Below, piece by piece: positions 17,338 to 26,608 of a DNA stretch of 64,000 bases; the first letter of the stretch is position 1; every line of letters starts with the position of its first letter. The position numbers and the translations under genes were made by a program. Source of the stretch: Pelomonas sp. SE-A7 (GTDB taxonomy: Bacteria > Pseudomonadota > Gammaproteobacteria > Burkholderiales > Burkholderiaceae_C); NCBI RefSeq assembly GCF_030345705.1, contig NZ_JAUASW010000001.1, positions 2,604,001 to 2,668,000 on the forward strand. Reading direction: 5' to 3'. The notes below the pieces were generated by a model. It saw only the letters and a list, made by a program, of their open reading frames with translations, searched no databases and was not told the origin of the DNA.

Positions 17338-20123
17338 GCTTCGCGCCGGTCGTCCAGCGGCAGCTCCAGCAGAAAAGTCGAGCCCTGGCCAGGCTCGCTG
17401 CTGGCACTGAGCTCGCCGCCCAGCACCTGAGCCGCCAGACTGCTGGCGATGTAAAGGCCGAGGCCCGAGCTCTGGCCCATGCGGGTGGTGAAGAAGGGAT
17501 CGAAGACACGGCCCAGGTGCTCGGCCGCAATGCCCTTGCCGTTGTCGGCCACGCGCAGGGCAAGGCGGCCGGTCGCCGCATCGACCTCGCCGCGCAGCAG
17601 CAGCTGCCGCCCCGGCACGTCGGTCGCGAGGCCATGAATCAGGGCGTTATCGATCAGCTTGACCAGCACGGCGCACAGGGCGGCGCGGCAGCCGTGCATG
17701 GCCAGGCTTGCCGGCAGTTCCAGCTTCAGCTGGGCGCCGTTGGACTTCAAGGCCTCGCGCTGTTCGTCCAGGGCCAGGGCCACGGCCTCGTCCAGTTGAT
17801 AGGGCAGGCGGTCCCACATCTGCGGGCTGATGGCCAGTTCCTTGAAGCTGCTGACCAGCTGGGCGCTGCGACGCAAGTTGCGCTGGGCCAGCTCGGCGCC
17901 GGTCTCGACCTGGCTCAGGAAATCGTCGAAGGCAGCCCGCTTAAGCCCCTGCTCCGCCATGCCACGGCGGAACTCGCGCAACTGATCGTCCAACGCCGTG
18001 ACGGCCGTCAAACCGTTGCCCAGCGGCGTGTTCAGCTCATGGGCCACGCCGGCCACCAGGCTGCCCAGCGCCGCCATCTTCTGCGCCTGGACCAGCCGGG
18101 CCTGGGCCTGTTGCAGCTCTTTCAGCGCTGCCTGGGCCTGGCGCTGGGCCCGCTCGGCAGCCACATAGGCGCCGGCGTTGTCGAGCGCGATGGCGCCATA
18201 GGAGCAGAGGGTGCGGAAGATCGATCGCTCACGCTCGCCATAGGCCTTGGGCAGAGCCGACTGCAAGGTCATCACACCCAGCAGCCGCTCACCGATCTCC
18301 AGCGGCGCGAACAGCAGGCTCAGGGTCGGCAAGGTGCCGGGAATGACGCGGGCTTCTTCGCCATCCTGGCTCAGGTCGAACACCAGGTCCTGGCGCTCGC
18401 GAGCACAGCGCGCCGTCAGCGAATGCGGTGAATCGAGCGACACCGGCGACAGCTGGATAGGCAGTCCGGCCTCGCTGGTGAAGCCGGGCAGCAACTGGCC
18501 GGCCGCGGCATCGAGCAGGTAGATGTAGAACGAGGTGACCGGCAGCAAGGCACCTGCATGGCGGTGCAGGGCGGCGAACACCTCGTCGGGCTGCAGGCAG
18601 GCCGTGATCTCGCGGCCGACCTGGCTCAGGGTCACCAGCGTGGCCGTGGTCTCCTGCAGGGCCGCGGCCTCCTGGCGGTGGCGCGCGGCCTCGGCCTGGG
18701 CCAGCTCCAGCTCGTGGCGCACCTGCAGGGCCAGGGCCCGCGATTCCAGCTTGCTGCTCTGTACCTTGCGATGCGCTTCCAGCGCACGTCGGCTGAAGTC
18801 ATAGGCACGTTCGTGCTGGCCGCGCTCGGCCTCGCAACGCGCCAGCTGCTGCAGCAGTTCGGGGATGACGGTGAAGCCGCTCAGGCTTTCGCACAGCGCC
18901 AACGCCGACTCGAGCAACGGCAGCGCGGCGTCGGTGCTTTCCTGCATGCCGGCCAGGGCTTGCAGCACCTCGATCTGGGTGACCGTGTTGCGGCGCTCGC
19001 GGGCCAGCTCCAGGGCTGCGAGCGCATCCCGGCAGGCCTCGTCACGGCGGCCCAGGGCAAAGCGCGCCTGGGCCAGGCCTCGCCAGGATTCCATCAACAG
19101 ATCGGGCGTCTGCTCGGCATCCAGCCAGGCCAGGGTCTTCTGATACTCCGCCTCGGCCTGCTCGGCAGCGCCTTCGTCCTGCGACAGCCGGGCCCGGTCC
19201 TGCACCGCCAGCACATGGGCACGCCCGCCCACGGGTCGCGCCAGCAAGGGCTCGGCCTCGTCCAGGCAGCGCCGCGCTTCGACGTAGCGGCCGCTGCGGC
19301 GCATCAGCTCACCCAGGCGTCCCAGGGCCACGCCTATGTTGAAAGGCCAGCCGCCGCTGCGAGCCAGGGCCACGGTGCGCTCCTGCAGTTCCAGCGCGGC
19401 GTCCAGATCGCCGAGGCGCGAGAACGATTCGGCCGCATTGCTGGCCGCCACCACGGCGCGCCGCAGCTGGCCGCTGGCCAGGCCCATGCGGTGCGAGTCC
19501 ATGAACAAGCGGATCGAGGCGGCCGGGTCGTCGGTCAGCGCAGCGACCAGGGCCCGCGCCGTGGCCAGCCAGCAGCCGGCGGCGGCACCGACGTCACGCT
19601 CCGGCGGGAACTCGGCCTCCAGGGTCCGGCCCACGCCGATGGGATCGCCGAACACGCCCTGGCTGAGCTCGCGGGCACGCAGGCAATCCAGGCGCGCCGT
19701 ATCGCCGGCGGCCAGGTAGGCCTGACGCGCAGCGGCCACGCAGGCCGGCACCTGGTCGCGCCGCCCCATGTCTTCCATCAGGCTGGTGCGCAGCCAGTGC
19801 AGGTCGCCGATCAGACCTGTATCGCCCAGGTTCTCGGCCGCGACCAGCAGCGTCTGCAGTCGCTGCTCGACCTCGGCCGTCCGGCCCTGCAAGAGTGCGA
19901 ACTCGGCCTCGACCAGGTCCAGCCGCAGCGCCTCGCCGGGCTCCAGGCCGCCGGTCTGGCGGGCCTCGGCAGCAAGCGCCAGCGCCCGGCCGCTGTCGCG
20001 CTGGCGCAGTTGCCAGCTCAGCGCGACTTGCAAGGACGCCGACCCAGGCTGGTCCGCCAGCGCCTGTTCCAGCAACGCCAGCGAGGCGTCGTCGGCAACC
20101 AGCTCGACCGGGATGGCAGCCAT
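17334..20123 (-). CDS. Soluble TPR-GAF sensor histidine kinase, 929 aa
   Basis: A cytoplasmic kinase without membrane spans. Residues 1 to about 440 are helical repeats of TPR type; a coiled coil at about 440-500 leads to a GAF domain (about 500-650), another short coil, the H-box with His695 (GVAHELNTPLG) and a GHKL ATPase (KLIDNALIHGL, DNGKGI, GQSSGLGLYIASSLA). TPRs suggest that a protein partner gives the signal. It starts 3 bases after the receiver-HD-GYP gene, so the two are coupled and are a likely cognate pair. Its kinase core resembles that of the convergent haem-motif kinase. Confidence 0.88.
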   Translation of the reverse strand: MAAIPVELVADDASLALLEQALADQPGSASLQVALSWQLRQRDSGRALALAAEARQTGGLEPGEALRLDLVEAEFALLQGRTAEVEQRLQTLLVAAENLGDTGLIGDLHWLRTSLMEDMGRRDQVPACVAAARQAYLAAGDTARLDCLRARELSQGVFGDPIGVGRTLEAEFPPERDVGAAAGCWLATARALVAALTDDPAASIRLFMDSHRMGLASGQLRRAVVAASNAAESFSRLGDLDAALELQERTVALARSGGWPFNIGVALGRLGELMRRSGRYVEARRCLDEAEPLLARPVGGRAHVLAVQDRARLSQDEGAAEQAEAEYQKTLAWLDAEQTPDLLMESWRGLAQARFALGRRDEACRDALAALELARERRNTVTQIEVLQALAGMQESTDAALPLLESALALCESLSGFTVIPELLQQLARCEAERGQHERAYDFSRRALEAHRKVQSSKLESRALALQVRHELELAQAEAARHRQEAAALQETTATLVTLSQVGREITACLQPDEVFAALHRHAGALLPVTSFYIYLLDAAAGQLLPGFTSEAGLPIQLSPVSLDSPHSLTARCARERQDLVFDLSQDGEEARVIPGTLPTLSLLFAPLEIGERLLGVMTLQSALPKAYGERERSIFRTLCSYGAIALDNAGAYVAAERAQRQAQAALKELQQAQARLVQAQKMAALGSLVAGVAHELNTPLGNGLTAVTALDDQLREFRRGMAEQGLKRAAFDDFLSQVETGAELAQRNLRRSAQLVSSFKELAISPQMWDRLPYQLDEAVALALDEQREALKSNGAQLKLELPASLAMHGCRAALCAVLVKLIDNALIHGLATDVPGRQLLLRGEVDAATGRLALRVADNGKGIAAEHLGRVFDPFFTTRMGQSSGLGLYIASSLAAQVLGGELSASSEPGQGSTFLLELPLDDRREA

Positions 20124-20126
20124 GCC

Positions 20127-21692
20127 TCAGGACCCGGGCCGGTATTGCTCGGCCACGGCCTGCAGGGCCTGCAGCACTTGCGGGTCGTATCCGCTGCCTG
20201 ACTGCTGCTGCAGTTCCGCCAGCGCGGCCTCATGGCCGAAGGCGGCGCGCCAGGGCCGCGCCGAGCTGAGGGCCATATAGCCATCGGCCACGGCCAGGAT
20301 GCGTGCCGCCAGCGGAATGTCCGCCGCGCCCAGGCCCTGGGGATAGCCGCTGCCATCGGGCCGCTCATGGTGGTGCAGGGCCAACTCGCGGGCCAGCTTC
20401 AACAGCCGCGCTTCGGGCCGCACGGCCAGCATGTCCTCGATCAGGGTAGCGCCGATGCGGACATGCTCGCGTTGCTGGCGGCGCTGCAGCTCGCTCAGCG
20501 GAGTGGCCTGCTCCAGCAGTTCCGCCGACAGCTTGGCGTTGCCGATGTCGGCCAGCTGCGAAGCGCCCTGGATCAGGGCTGGCAGCCGCCTGTCCATGGC
20601 CACGCCATCAGCCTGCATCTGCAGCGCGAGATCGCGGCAGAGCTGGCCGCGGTGGGCCAGGTAGCGGGCATCCAGGTAGCTGGCCTGGCTGCCCAGCAGA
20701 CCCAGCAGGGACAACGCGCCCTCCTGGTCCTGGCGCCCCTGTTCCAGCGCATCGAAGTTCTCGCTGGCCTGGACGATCTTGCGGCAGAACATGGCGGCCA
20801 GCAGCAGCTCGGCCTCGCTGATCTGGCGCGATCCGCCCAGCATCAGCACCACCGGCGGCAGCTCTGCCAGCTCGATGCGGCGCAGGCTGTAGCGGCCTTC
20901 GCGGGCCGGCACACCATCGGCAAACAGCGCCATGATGCGGGCGACCAGGGCCGGGTCCAGCACCTGGTCGACCGGCTCTCCGGCAAAGGCGTCGAAGTTG
21001 CCGGCGGCCGCCATGATGCTGCAGCCGCCGCCGTCCTCGTCCTGGCGCAAGAGCAGCAGGTCCTGCTCGCCGACCTCCAGCAGCGCCGCCAGCTGCTGCA
21101 AGAGGCCCGAGGCGAACAGGCTGCGCGAGCGGAAGTCCATGCTGCTGGCCGCGTCGAGGATCTTGACCAGGCCGCGCCGGTTCGATTCGATGGTCTGCAG
21201 GTCGTTGTACGAGCGCAGCGCCGCCACCAGCGACACGTAGAGCTTCTGCGCAGTCAGCTCGGCCTTGGCCTTGTAGTCGTTGATGTCGTAGTTCAGCGTG
21301 ACCTCGCGCTCCGGCGCCAGGCCCGGCTGGCCGGTGCGCACGATGATGCGCACCAGCTTGTTGCCCAGCTCCTCGCGGATTTTGCGCACCGCGCGCAGGC
21401 CGGCATCGTTGGACTCCATCACCACGTCCAGCAGCACGACGGCGATGTCGGGATTGGCCTTCAGCACTTCGCAGGCCTCGCTGCCGGAATAGGCGTGGAT
21501 GAACTGCAGGCGGCGCTCCATGAAGCTGAAGCTGTTCAGCGCCATCTTGGTGACGCTGTGGACCTCGGCATCGTCGTCGACGATCAGCAGCTTCCAGGGC
21601 GGCGCCGGCGGACGCTGATCGGCCTCGGCGTCGCGGTCGTCGTCGTCGAACATCAGGCGTTCGTCGCCAGCGTCTTTGGGGGTGGTGCTCAC
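20127..21692 (-). CDS. Response regulator: receiver, DUF3369, degenerate HD-GYP
   Basis: A 521-residue regulator. The receiver (about 33-160) has acidic residues DDD at 39-41, phospho-acceptor Asp89 (VLLDVVM) and Thr120-Lys region equivalents. A DUF3369 sensor domain follows (about 180-320), then an HD-GYP domain. HD-GYP enzymes degrade cyclic di-GMP. Here the HHE (441-443) and DGSGYP (446-451) motifs are kept, but the central HD pair reads Ala381-Asp382. Loss of this metal ligand suggests weak or absent catalysis. It is coupled to the downstream TPR-GAF kinase gene, 3 bases apart. Confidence 0.88.
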   Translation of the reverse strand: MSTTPKDAGDERLMFDDDDRDAEADQRPPAPPWKLLIVDDDAEVHSVTKMALNSFSFMERRLQFIHAYSGSEACEVLKANPDIAVVLLDVVMESNDAGLRAVRKIREELGNKLVRIIVRTGQPGLAPEREVTLNYDINDYKAKAELTAQKLYVSLVAALRSYNDLQTIESNRRGLVKILDAASSMDFRSRSLFASGLLQQLAALLEVGEQDLLLLRQDEDGGGCSIMAAAGNFDAFAGEPVDQVLDPALVARIMALFADGVPAREGRYSLRRIELAELPPVVLMLGGSRQISEAELLLAAMFCRKIVQASENFDALEQGRQDQEGALSLLGLLGSQASYLDARYLAHRGQLCRDLALQMQADGVAMDRRLPALIQGASQLADIGNAKLSAELLEQATPLSELQRRQQREHVRIGATLIEDMLAVRPEARLLKLARELALHHHERPDGSGYPQGLGAADIPLAARILAVADGYMALSSARPWRAAFGHEAALAELQQQSGSGYDPQVLQALQAVAEQYRPGS

Positions 21693-21720
21693 GGCAGCCT
21701 CCTCGGCTTAGGGAACGGGC

Positions 21721-22830
21721 TCATGTCTCGTAGCCCCAGATGTGGTTGAGGCCGAGCTTGACGATCTTGTCGCGCTCGACCACGTCGCGGATCTCGTACT
21801 CGCGCAGTTCGGTGCGCCGCGGCAGCGCGCGCTCGTAGGGTGCACCGCGCGGGCCGACCACCGCCTTGGCGGCCGGCGCCTTGGGGTTGTCGCCGCGCTG
21901 GGTCACGATGGCCAGCTCGCCGCTCTGCAAGCGCACAAAGGCGCCCGGCGGATAGACGCCCATGGCCTTGATCAGCAGCAGGGCCAGTTCCTCGTCGACC
22001 TCGGCGCCGCGGCGCATGTAGATGTCGCGCATGGCCAGCTTGCTGATCAAGGGCTCGCGGTGGGCATGCGGCGCGGTCAGCGCGGTGTAGAGGTCGGCGA
22101 TCTTGAGGATGCGTGCGCCCAGGCTGATCTCGCCGGCCTTGAGGCCGCGCGGATAGCCGCTGCCGTCGGGGATCTCGTGGTGCTGCAGCACGGTCAGCAG
22201 CCAGCTGCTGTCCTGCACGCCCATGCTGCTCAGCAGGCGCACCGATTCCTGCGGATGCTGATGAAGCTGGGCCCGCTGCGCCGGCAGCAGCGGGCTGGCC
22301 TGACGGACCAGCTCTTCCTGCAGCTTGAGCATGGAGACGTCGGCGGTCAACGCCGCCGCCAGCAGCGGCAAGCGCTCCTCCGGGAGCATGCCCTTGCGCC
22401 CGGCCAGCAGCTCGCAGACTATGGCCCGGTGCAGCGGATGGCGCACGCCGTAGCGGCCGCCGATGTCGAGGTGAACGGCGCCCAGCACCTCGTCGGGATG
22501 GCCCATGCACAAGGCCTGCAGATGCCTGGCAATACCGAGCAGGCGGCTGGCATCGCCGGGCTCGGATTCCAGCTGGCTGAACCAGCGCAGCAGGTGGCCG
22601 TGGTAATCGGCCAGCAGCTCGAAGGGCGTGGGGGGCCGGTCGTTGACCACGTCGACCTTGTTCTGCACCTCGGCCGGCTTGCCGAAGAGGCCACGGTCGA
22701 TCAGGAAATCGACCTGGCGCTGCGAATCGATGACCAGGCCCTTCTTCAGCAGCAGGTTGCCCTGTGCGTCGTAGCAGTCGAAGGGGACGGCCTTGCCGAC
22801 CACCAGATGGCTGCTACTGAGCCGGTTCAT
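21721..22830 (-). CDS. HD-GYP domain protein with degenerate HD motif
   Basis: A 369-residue protein starting at ATG 22830 (MNRLSSSHLVVGKAVPFD). The N-terminal 50 residues fit a small beta-rich module often found on Burkholderiales HD-GYP proteins. The HD-GYP part keeps His134, His192, His217-His218-Glu219 and PDGSGYP (221-227), but the HD pair is Ala163-Asp164. The same His-to-Ala change occurs in the neighbouring regulator. It lies 28 bases before the regulator gene on the same strand. It may bind or sense cyclic di-GMP rather than cut it; this is inference. Confidence 0.85.
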   Translation of the reverse strand: MNRLSSSHLVVGKAVPFDCYDAQGNLLLKKGLVIDSQRQVDFLIDRGLFGKPAEVQNKVDVVNDRPPTPFELLADYHGHLLRWFSQLESEPGDASRLLGIARHLQALCMGHPDEVLGAVHLDIGGRYGVRHPLHRAIVCELLAGRKGMLPEERLPLLAAALTADVSMLKLQEELVRQASPLLPAQRAQLHQHPQESVRLLSSMGVQDSSWLLTVLQHHEIPDGSGYPRGLKAGEISLGARILKIADLYTALTAPHAHREPLISKLAMRDIYMRRGAEVDEELALLLIKAMGVYPPGAFVRLQSGELAIVTQRGDNPKAPAAKAVVGPRGAPYERALPRRTELREYEIRDVVERDKIVKLGLNHIWGYET

Positions 22831-22894
22831 CGGTTCGACCAGGTACTGCCCGCATGGGCCGAGTCTAGGGCCGGGGCTCGGGCCCGAAAAGCCG

Positions 22895-23629
22895 TTATTC
22901 GGCTTCTTTCTTGCGGCCCAGGTAGGTCTCGACCACGCGGGCATCGCCGGCCAGTTGCTCGGCCGGGCCCTCCAGCGCGATCTCGCCGGTCTCCAGCACA
23001 TAGCCGTAGTCGGCCACTTCCAGCGCGGCACGGGCGTTCTGCTCGATCAGCAGGATGCTGACGCCGGCCTCCCGCAGCGTGGCAACGATGCGGAAGATCT
23101 CCTTGACGATCAACGGCGCGAGGCCGAGGCTGGGCTCGTCGAGCATCAAGAGCCGCGGCTTGCTCATCAGGGCGCGGCCCACAGCCAGCATCTGGCGCTC
23201 GCCGCCGGAGAGCGTGCCGGCCAGCTGCTTGCGCCGCTCCAGCAGGCGCGGGAACAGGGCATAGACCTTGTCCAGTTCGGCCCGCCAGGCGCGCTCGCCC
23301 AGCTTCATCGGCCGGAAGCCGCCGAGCACCAGGTTGTCCTCCACGCTCATGGTGGTGAACAGCTCGCGCTTCTCGGGCACCAGGGCCAGGCCGCGCATCA
23401 CGCGCTCCTCCAGGCCCAGGCCGGCGATGTTCTCGCCTTCGAACAAGACCCGGCCCCGCGCCGGCAGCACGCCCATCAGCGCATTCAGCGTGGTGGACTT
23501 GCCGGCGCCGTTGGGGCCGATGACGGTGACCACCGAACCGGCGGCCAGCTTCAGATTGAGACCGCTCAGCACCTCGGCGCGGCCATAGCCGGCATGCAGG
23601 TCATGGACTTCAAGCAGGTTCGTCGTCAT
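22895..23629 (-). CDS. livF: Branched-chain amino acid-type ABC transporter ATPase LivF
   Basis: A 244-residue ABC ATPase with Walker A GPNGAGKST (about 37-45), signature LSGGERQML, and Walker B LLMLDEPSLGL, the typical LivF form. ATG 23629 (MTTNLLEVHDLHAGYG) is chosen over an upstream extension that lies inside the previous gene. It begins 5 bases after the fused LivM-LivG gene. With LivH it forms the importer core; the substrate could be a branched-chain amino acid, urea, or another compound handled by this family. Confidence 0.93.
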   Translation of the reverse strand: MTTNLLEVHDLHAGYGRAEVLSGLNLKLAAGSVVTVIGPNGAGKSTTLNALMGVLPARGRVLFEGENIAGLGLEERVMRGLALVPEKRELFTTMSVEDNLVLGGFRPMKLGERAWRAELDKVYALFPRLLERRKQLAGTLSGGERQMLAVGRALMSKPRLLMLDEPSLGLAPLIVKEIFRIVATLREAGVSILLIEQNARAALEVADYGYVLETGEIALEGPAEQLAGDARVVETYLGRKKEAE

Positions 23630-23634
23630 TTTCT

Positions 23635-25410
23635 TCAATGCTCCGTGCCCAGGTAGGCGGCGCGCACCTCGGGGCTGGCTTGCACCTCGGCCGGCGTGCC
23701 CTCGATCAGCTTGGTGCCGAACTCCATCACGACGATGCGGTCGGTGAGGCCCATGACGAAGTCCATGTCGTGCTCGACCAGCAGGATGGACAGCCCCTCG
23801 CCGCGCAGCTGGCGCAGCACCTCGGCCAGGGCCTGCTTCTCCTTGTGGCGCAGGCCGGCGGCCGGCTCGTCGAGCAGCAGCAGGGCCGGGTCGGTGCACA
23901 GCGCGCGGGCAATTTCCATCAGGCGCTGCGGGCCCAGGGCCAGGTTGCCGGCCAGCTCGTGCATCTGGGCGGCCATGCCTATGCGGGTCAGCTGGGCTTC
24001 GGCCTCCTTGAACAGGCGGCGCTCCTCGTCGCGGTCCAGCCTCAGCATCGCGCGCAGGCTGCCGGTGCTGGAGCGCAGGTAGCCGCCCAGGGCCACGTTC
24101 TCAAGCACCGTCATGTCCGGGATCATCTTGACGTGCTGGAAGGTGCGCGACATGCCGCGCCGCGCGATCAGCCGCGAAGCCTGCCCGCCGACCGCCTGGC
24201 CACGGAACGCGACCTGGCCGCTGGTGAGCGGCAGCACACCACTGATCAGGTTGAAGGTGGTGGACTTGCCGGCGCCGTTGGGGCCGATCAGGCCGACGAT
24301 CTGGCCGGCGCGGACCTGGAAGCTGACGTCATTGACCGCCACCAGGCCGCCGAACTGCTTGCGCACCTTGTCCACATCCAGCAGCAGTTCGCCGGGCACA
24401 GGCTTGTCGCGCGCCGGCAGCGCGGCGGCATCGGTCCAGTCGCGCTCTCGTGGACGCTGCGGCAGCCAGCGCCGCAGCTGTGTCTCGACAAAGGGCCAAA
24501 GGCCCTTGGGTGCGTACTTGAGCATCAGCACCAGCACGATGCCCAGCACGATGATCTCGAAGTTGCCGTTGGAGCCCAGCAAGGCTGGCAGCAGCTCCTT
24601 CAATTGGTCTTCGATCAGCTTGACCACGGCCGCGCCGGCGAAGGCGCCCCAGACCGTGCCAATGCCGCCGACCACGGCCATGAACAGGTATTCGATGCCC
24701 ATCTTCAGCTCGAAGGGGCTGGGGCTGACCGAGCGCTGGAAATGGGCGTAGAGCCAGCCCGAGGTCGAGGCAAGCAAGGCGGCGATGACGAAGATCACGA
24801 CCTTGTAGCGCAGCGTCGAAACGCCCATGGCCTCGGCCATGGTGGTGGCGCCGTTCAGCGCGCGAATGGCCCGACCCGGCCGCGAGTCGAGCAGGTTGCG
24901 CACCGCCAGTGCGCTCAGCAGGGCGATCAACCAGATCAGCAGGTAGAACGAGCGGCCGTCGGCCAGGCTCCAGCCGAACAGCTGCAGCGGGGGCAGGCCC
25001 TGGATGCCGTCGTGCTTGCCCAGGAATTCCATGTTGCCCATGGTGTAGTACAGGCTCAGGCCCCAGGCGATGGTGGCCAGCGGCAGGTAGTGGCCCGACA
25101 TGCGCAGCGTGATCCAGGCCAGCACCAGGGCCGCCACCAGGGTGACGGCCAGGCCCAGCACCAGGCCCAGCCAGGGCGACAGGCCGTAGCGCGTGCTCAG
25201 CAGCGCCGTTGCATAGGCGCCCAGGCCCACAAAGGCCGCCTGGCCGAATGAGGTCAGGCCGCCCACGCCGGTCAGCAGCACCAGGCCCAGCGAGACCATG
25301 GCGAACATGCCTATGTAGTTGAGCTGGGTGATCCAGAACTCGGGAACCGGCATCCAGGGCAGGCCGAACAGCAGGATCAGACCCGCGAGAGGCAGCAGTT
25401 TGCGCAGCAT
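23635..25410 (-). CDS. Fused LivM permease - LivG ATPase
   Basis: A 591-residue fusion. Residues 1 to about 315 form a LivM permease with multiple spans (GVGGLTSFGQAAFVGLGAY, GIEYLFMAVVGGIGTVWGA). After a linker at about 315-345, residues 345-591 form a LivG ATPase with GLIGPNGAGKST, the NLALGPQRLMEIARAL signature region and LLLLDEPAAGL. Fused LivMG proteins are known in Burkholderiales. It sits 19 bases after livH and 5 bases before livF. Confidence 0.93.
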   Translation of the reverse strand: MLRKLLPLAGLILLFGLPWMPVPEFWITQLNYIGMFAMVSLGLVLLTGVGGLTSFGQAAFVGLGAYATALLSTRYGLSPWLGLVLGLAVTLVAALVLAWITLRMSGHYLPLATIAWGLSLYYTMGNMEFLGKHDGIQGLPPLQLFGWSLADGRSFYLLIWLIALLSALAVRNLLDSRPGRAIRALNGATTMAEAMGVSTLRYKVVIFVIAALLASTSGWLYAHFQRSVSPSPFELKMGIEYLFMAVVGGIGTVWGAFAGAAVVKLIEDQLKELLPALLGSNGNFEIIVLGIVLVLMLKYAPKGLWPFVETQLRRWLPQRPRERDWTDAAALPARDKPVPGELLLDVDKVRKQFGGLVAVNDVSFQVRAGQIVGLIGPNGAGKSTTFNLISGVLPLTSGQVAFRGQAVGGQASRLIARRGMSRTFQHVKMIPDMTVLENVALGGYLRSSTGSLRAMLRLDRDEERRLFKEAEAQLTRIGMAAQMHELAGNLALGPQRLMEIARALCTDPALLLLDEPAAGLRHKEKQALAEVLRQLRGEGLSILLVEHDMDFVMGLTDRIVVMEFGTKLIEGTPAEVQASPEVRAAYLGTEH

Positions 25411-25429
25411 GGCTTGTTGATCGCTCGTC

Positions 25430-26467
25430 TCAATGTTCTTCGGAATGCGGGTCGCGTAGCGAGCGCCACAGCAGCACCGGCAGGATGGCGGTGAACACGA
25501 TCACCTCCTTGAAGGCGCTGGCCCAGAAGGAGCTGAAGGATTCCAGCAGGCCGACCAACAGCGCACCGACGGCCGCGCCCGGGTAGCTGGCCAGGCCCGC
25601 GTAGACGGCGGCCACAAAGCCCTTGAGGCCGATGACGAAGCCGCTGTTGTAGGAGATGGTGGCCGTCGGGCTGATCAAGAGGCCCGACAGCGCGCCAATG
25701 AAGGCCGCCATCGTGAACGAGAGCCGGCCGGCCCCGTCGCTGGAGATGCCCATCAGGCGCGCGCCCAGGCGGTTCACCGCCGTGGCCCGCAGCGCCTTGC
25801 CCTGCAGGCTGCGCTCGAAGAACAGCCACAGCAGCACGATCAGGGCGGCCGAGCTGCCGATGATGATCAGGGTCTGGCCGGACAGCAGCAGCGGTCCCAG
25901 GTTGAAGCTGGCGTCCCAGAAGCTCGGGTTGCGCGAGCCCTCGGGGCCGAAGAACACCAGGCCGAAACCGGTCAGCGCGAAGTGCACGCCAACCGACACG
26001 ATCAGCAGCACCAGGACCGAGGCATCGGCCAGCTGCTGGTAAGCCAGGCGGTAGATCAGGGGGCCCATGGCCGTGACCAGGGCCAGCGTCAGCAGGGCCT
26101 GGGCGAGCAGGGGCAGTTGCTGAGGGCCGGCCCAGATCGTCAGCAGGGCAATCGCCACCGGCGTGGCGGCTGCCTTCAGCAGCTTCAGCAGCAGTGGTCC
26201 GGGCGCCTTGCCGGCTCGCAGGCCGGCCCAGGCGTCCAGCACCGCGACTCCGCCGGCCAGGGCCAGCAGGAACCAGGCAGTGCCCGGCGTCTTGCCCAGC
26301 TGCAGGCTGGCCAGGGTCAGGGCGCCATAAGCCACGAACTCGCCCTGCGGGATGAAGATCACCCGGGTGACGGCGAACACCAGGACGGTGGCCAGGGCCA
26401 GCAAGGCATAGATGGCACCGTTGGTGACGCCATCCAGCGCCAGGATGCTTGCGATCGAGAAATCCAT
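25430..26467 (-). CDS. livH: Branched-chain amino acid-type ABC transporter permease LivH
   Basis: A 345-residue permease starting at ATG 26467 (MDFSIASILALDGVTNGAIYALLALA). It has about eight spans and the family sequence FIPQGEFVAYGAL. A longer N-terminal region than usual between spans 2 and 3 (about 58-110) adds one or two spans. It is the first gene of the livH-livMG-livF unit. No periplasmic binding protein gene lies on either side, so the binding protein must be encoded elsewhere. Confidence 0.92.
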   Translation of the reverse strand: MDFSIASILALDGVTNGAIYALLALATVLVFAVTRVIFIPQGEFVAYGALTLASLQLGKTPGTAWFLLALAGGVAVLDAWAGLRAGKAPGPLLLKLLKAAATPVAIALLTIWAGPQQLPLLAQALLTLALVTAMGPLIYRLAYQQLADASVLVLLIVSVGVHFALTGFGLVFFGPEGSRNPSFWDASFNLGPLLLSGQTLIIIGSSAALIVLLWLFFERSLQGKALRATAVNRLGARLMGISSDGAGRLSFTMAAFIGALSGLLISPTATISYNSGFVIGLKGFVAAVYAGLASYPGAAVGALLVGLLESFSSFWASAFKEVIVFTAILPVLLWRSLRDPHSEEH

Positions 26468-26546
26468 GGGAACTCCGCGCACAGGGCTTGCGTTGCCGAC
26501 CGACTCTACGCAAAAACCCGGATCCGGCCGCTAGGAGCAGGCCGTA

Positions 26547-26575
26547 TTGACAAAAGTCGTCCGACCAGTCGGTCG
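26547..26575. promoter_or_regulatory. Palindromic operator-like site between livH and the crotonase gene
   Basis: TTGACA (26547-26552) is followed by the overlapping palindromes CCGAC-CA-GTCGG (26561-26572) and CGACC-AGTC-GGTCG (26562-26575). GC-rich palindromes of this sort next to a -35 are typical TetR-family operators near acyl-CoA metabolism genes. A good -10 at 17-18 bases is not seen, so the direction of the promoter is open. No TetR gene lies nearby. Confidence 0.45.
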
Positions 26576-26608
26576 AAAATACATTCGGGTCAAAAGTAGA
26601 CTGCCGCC

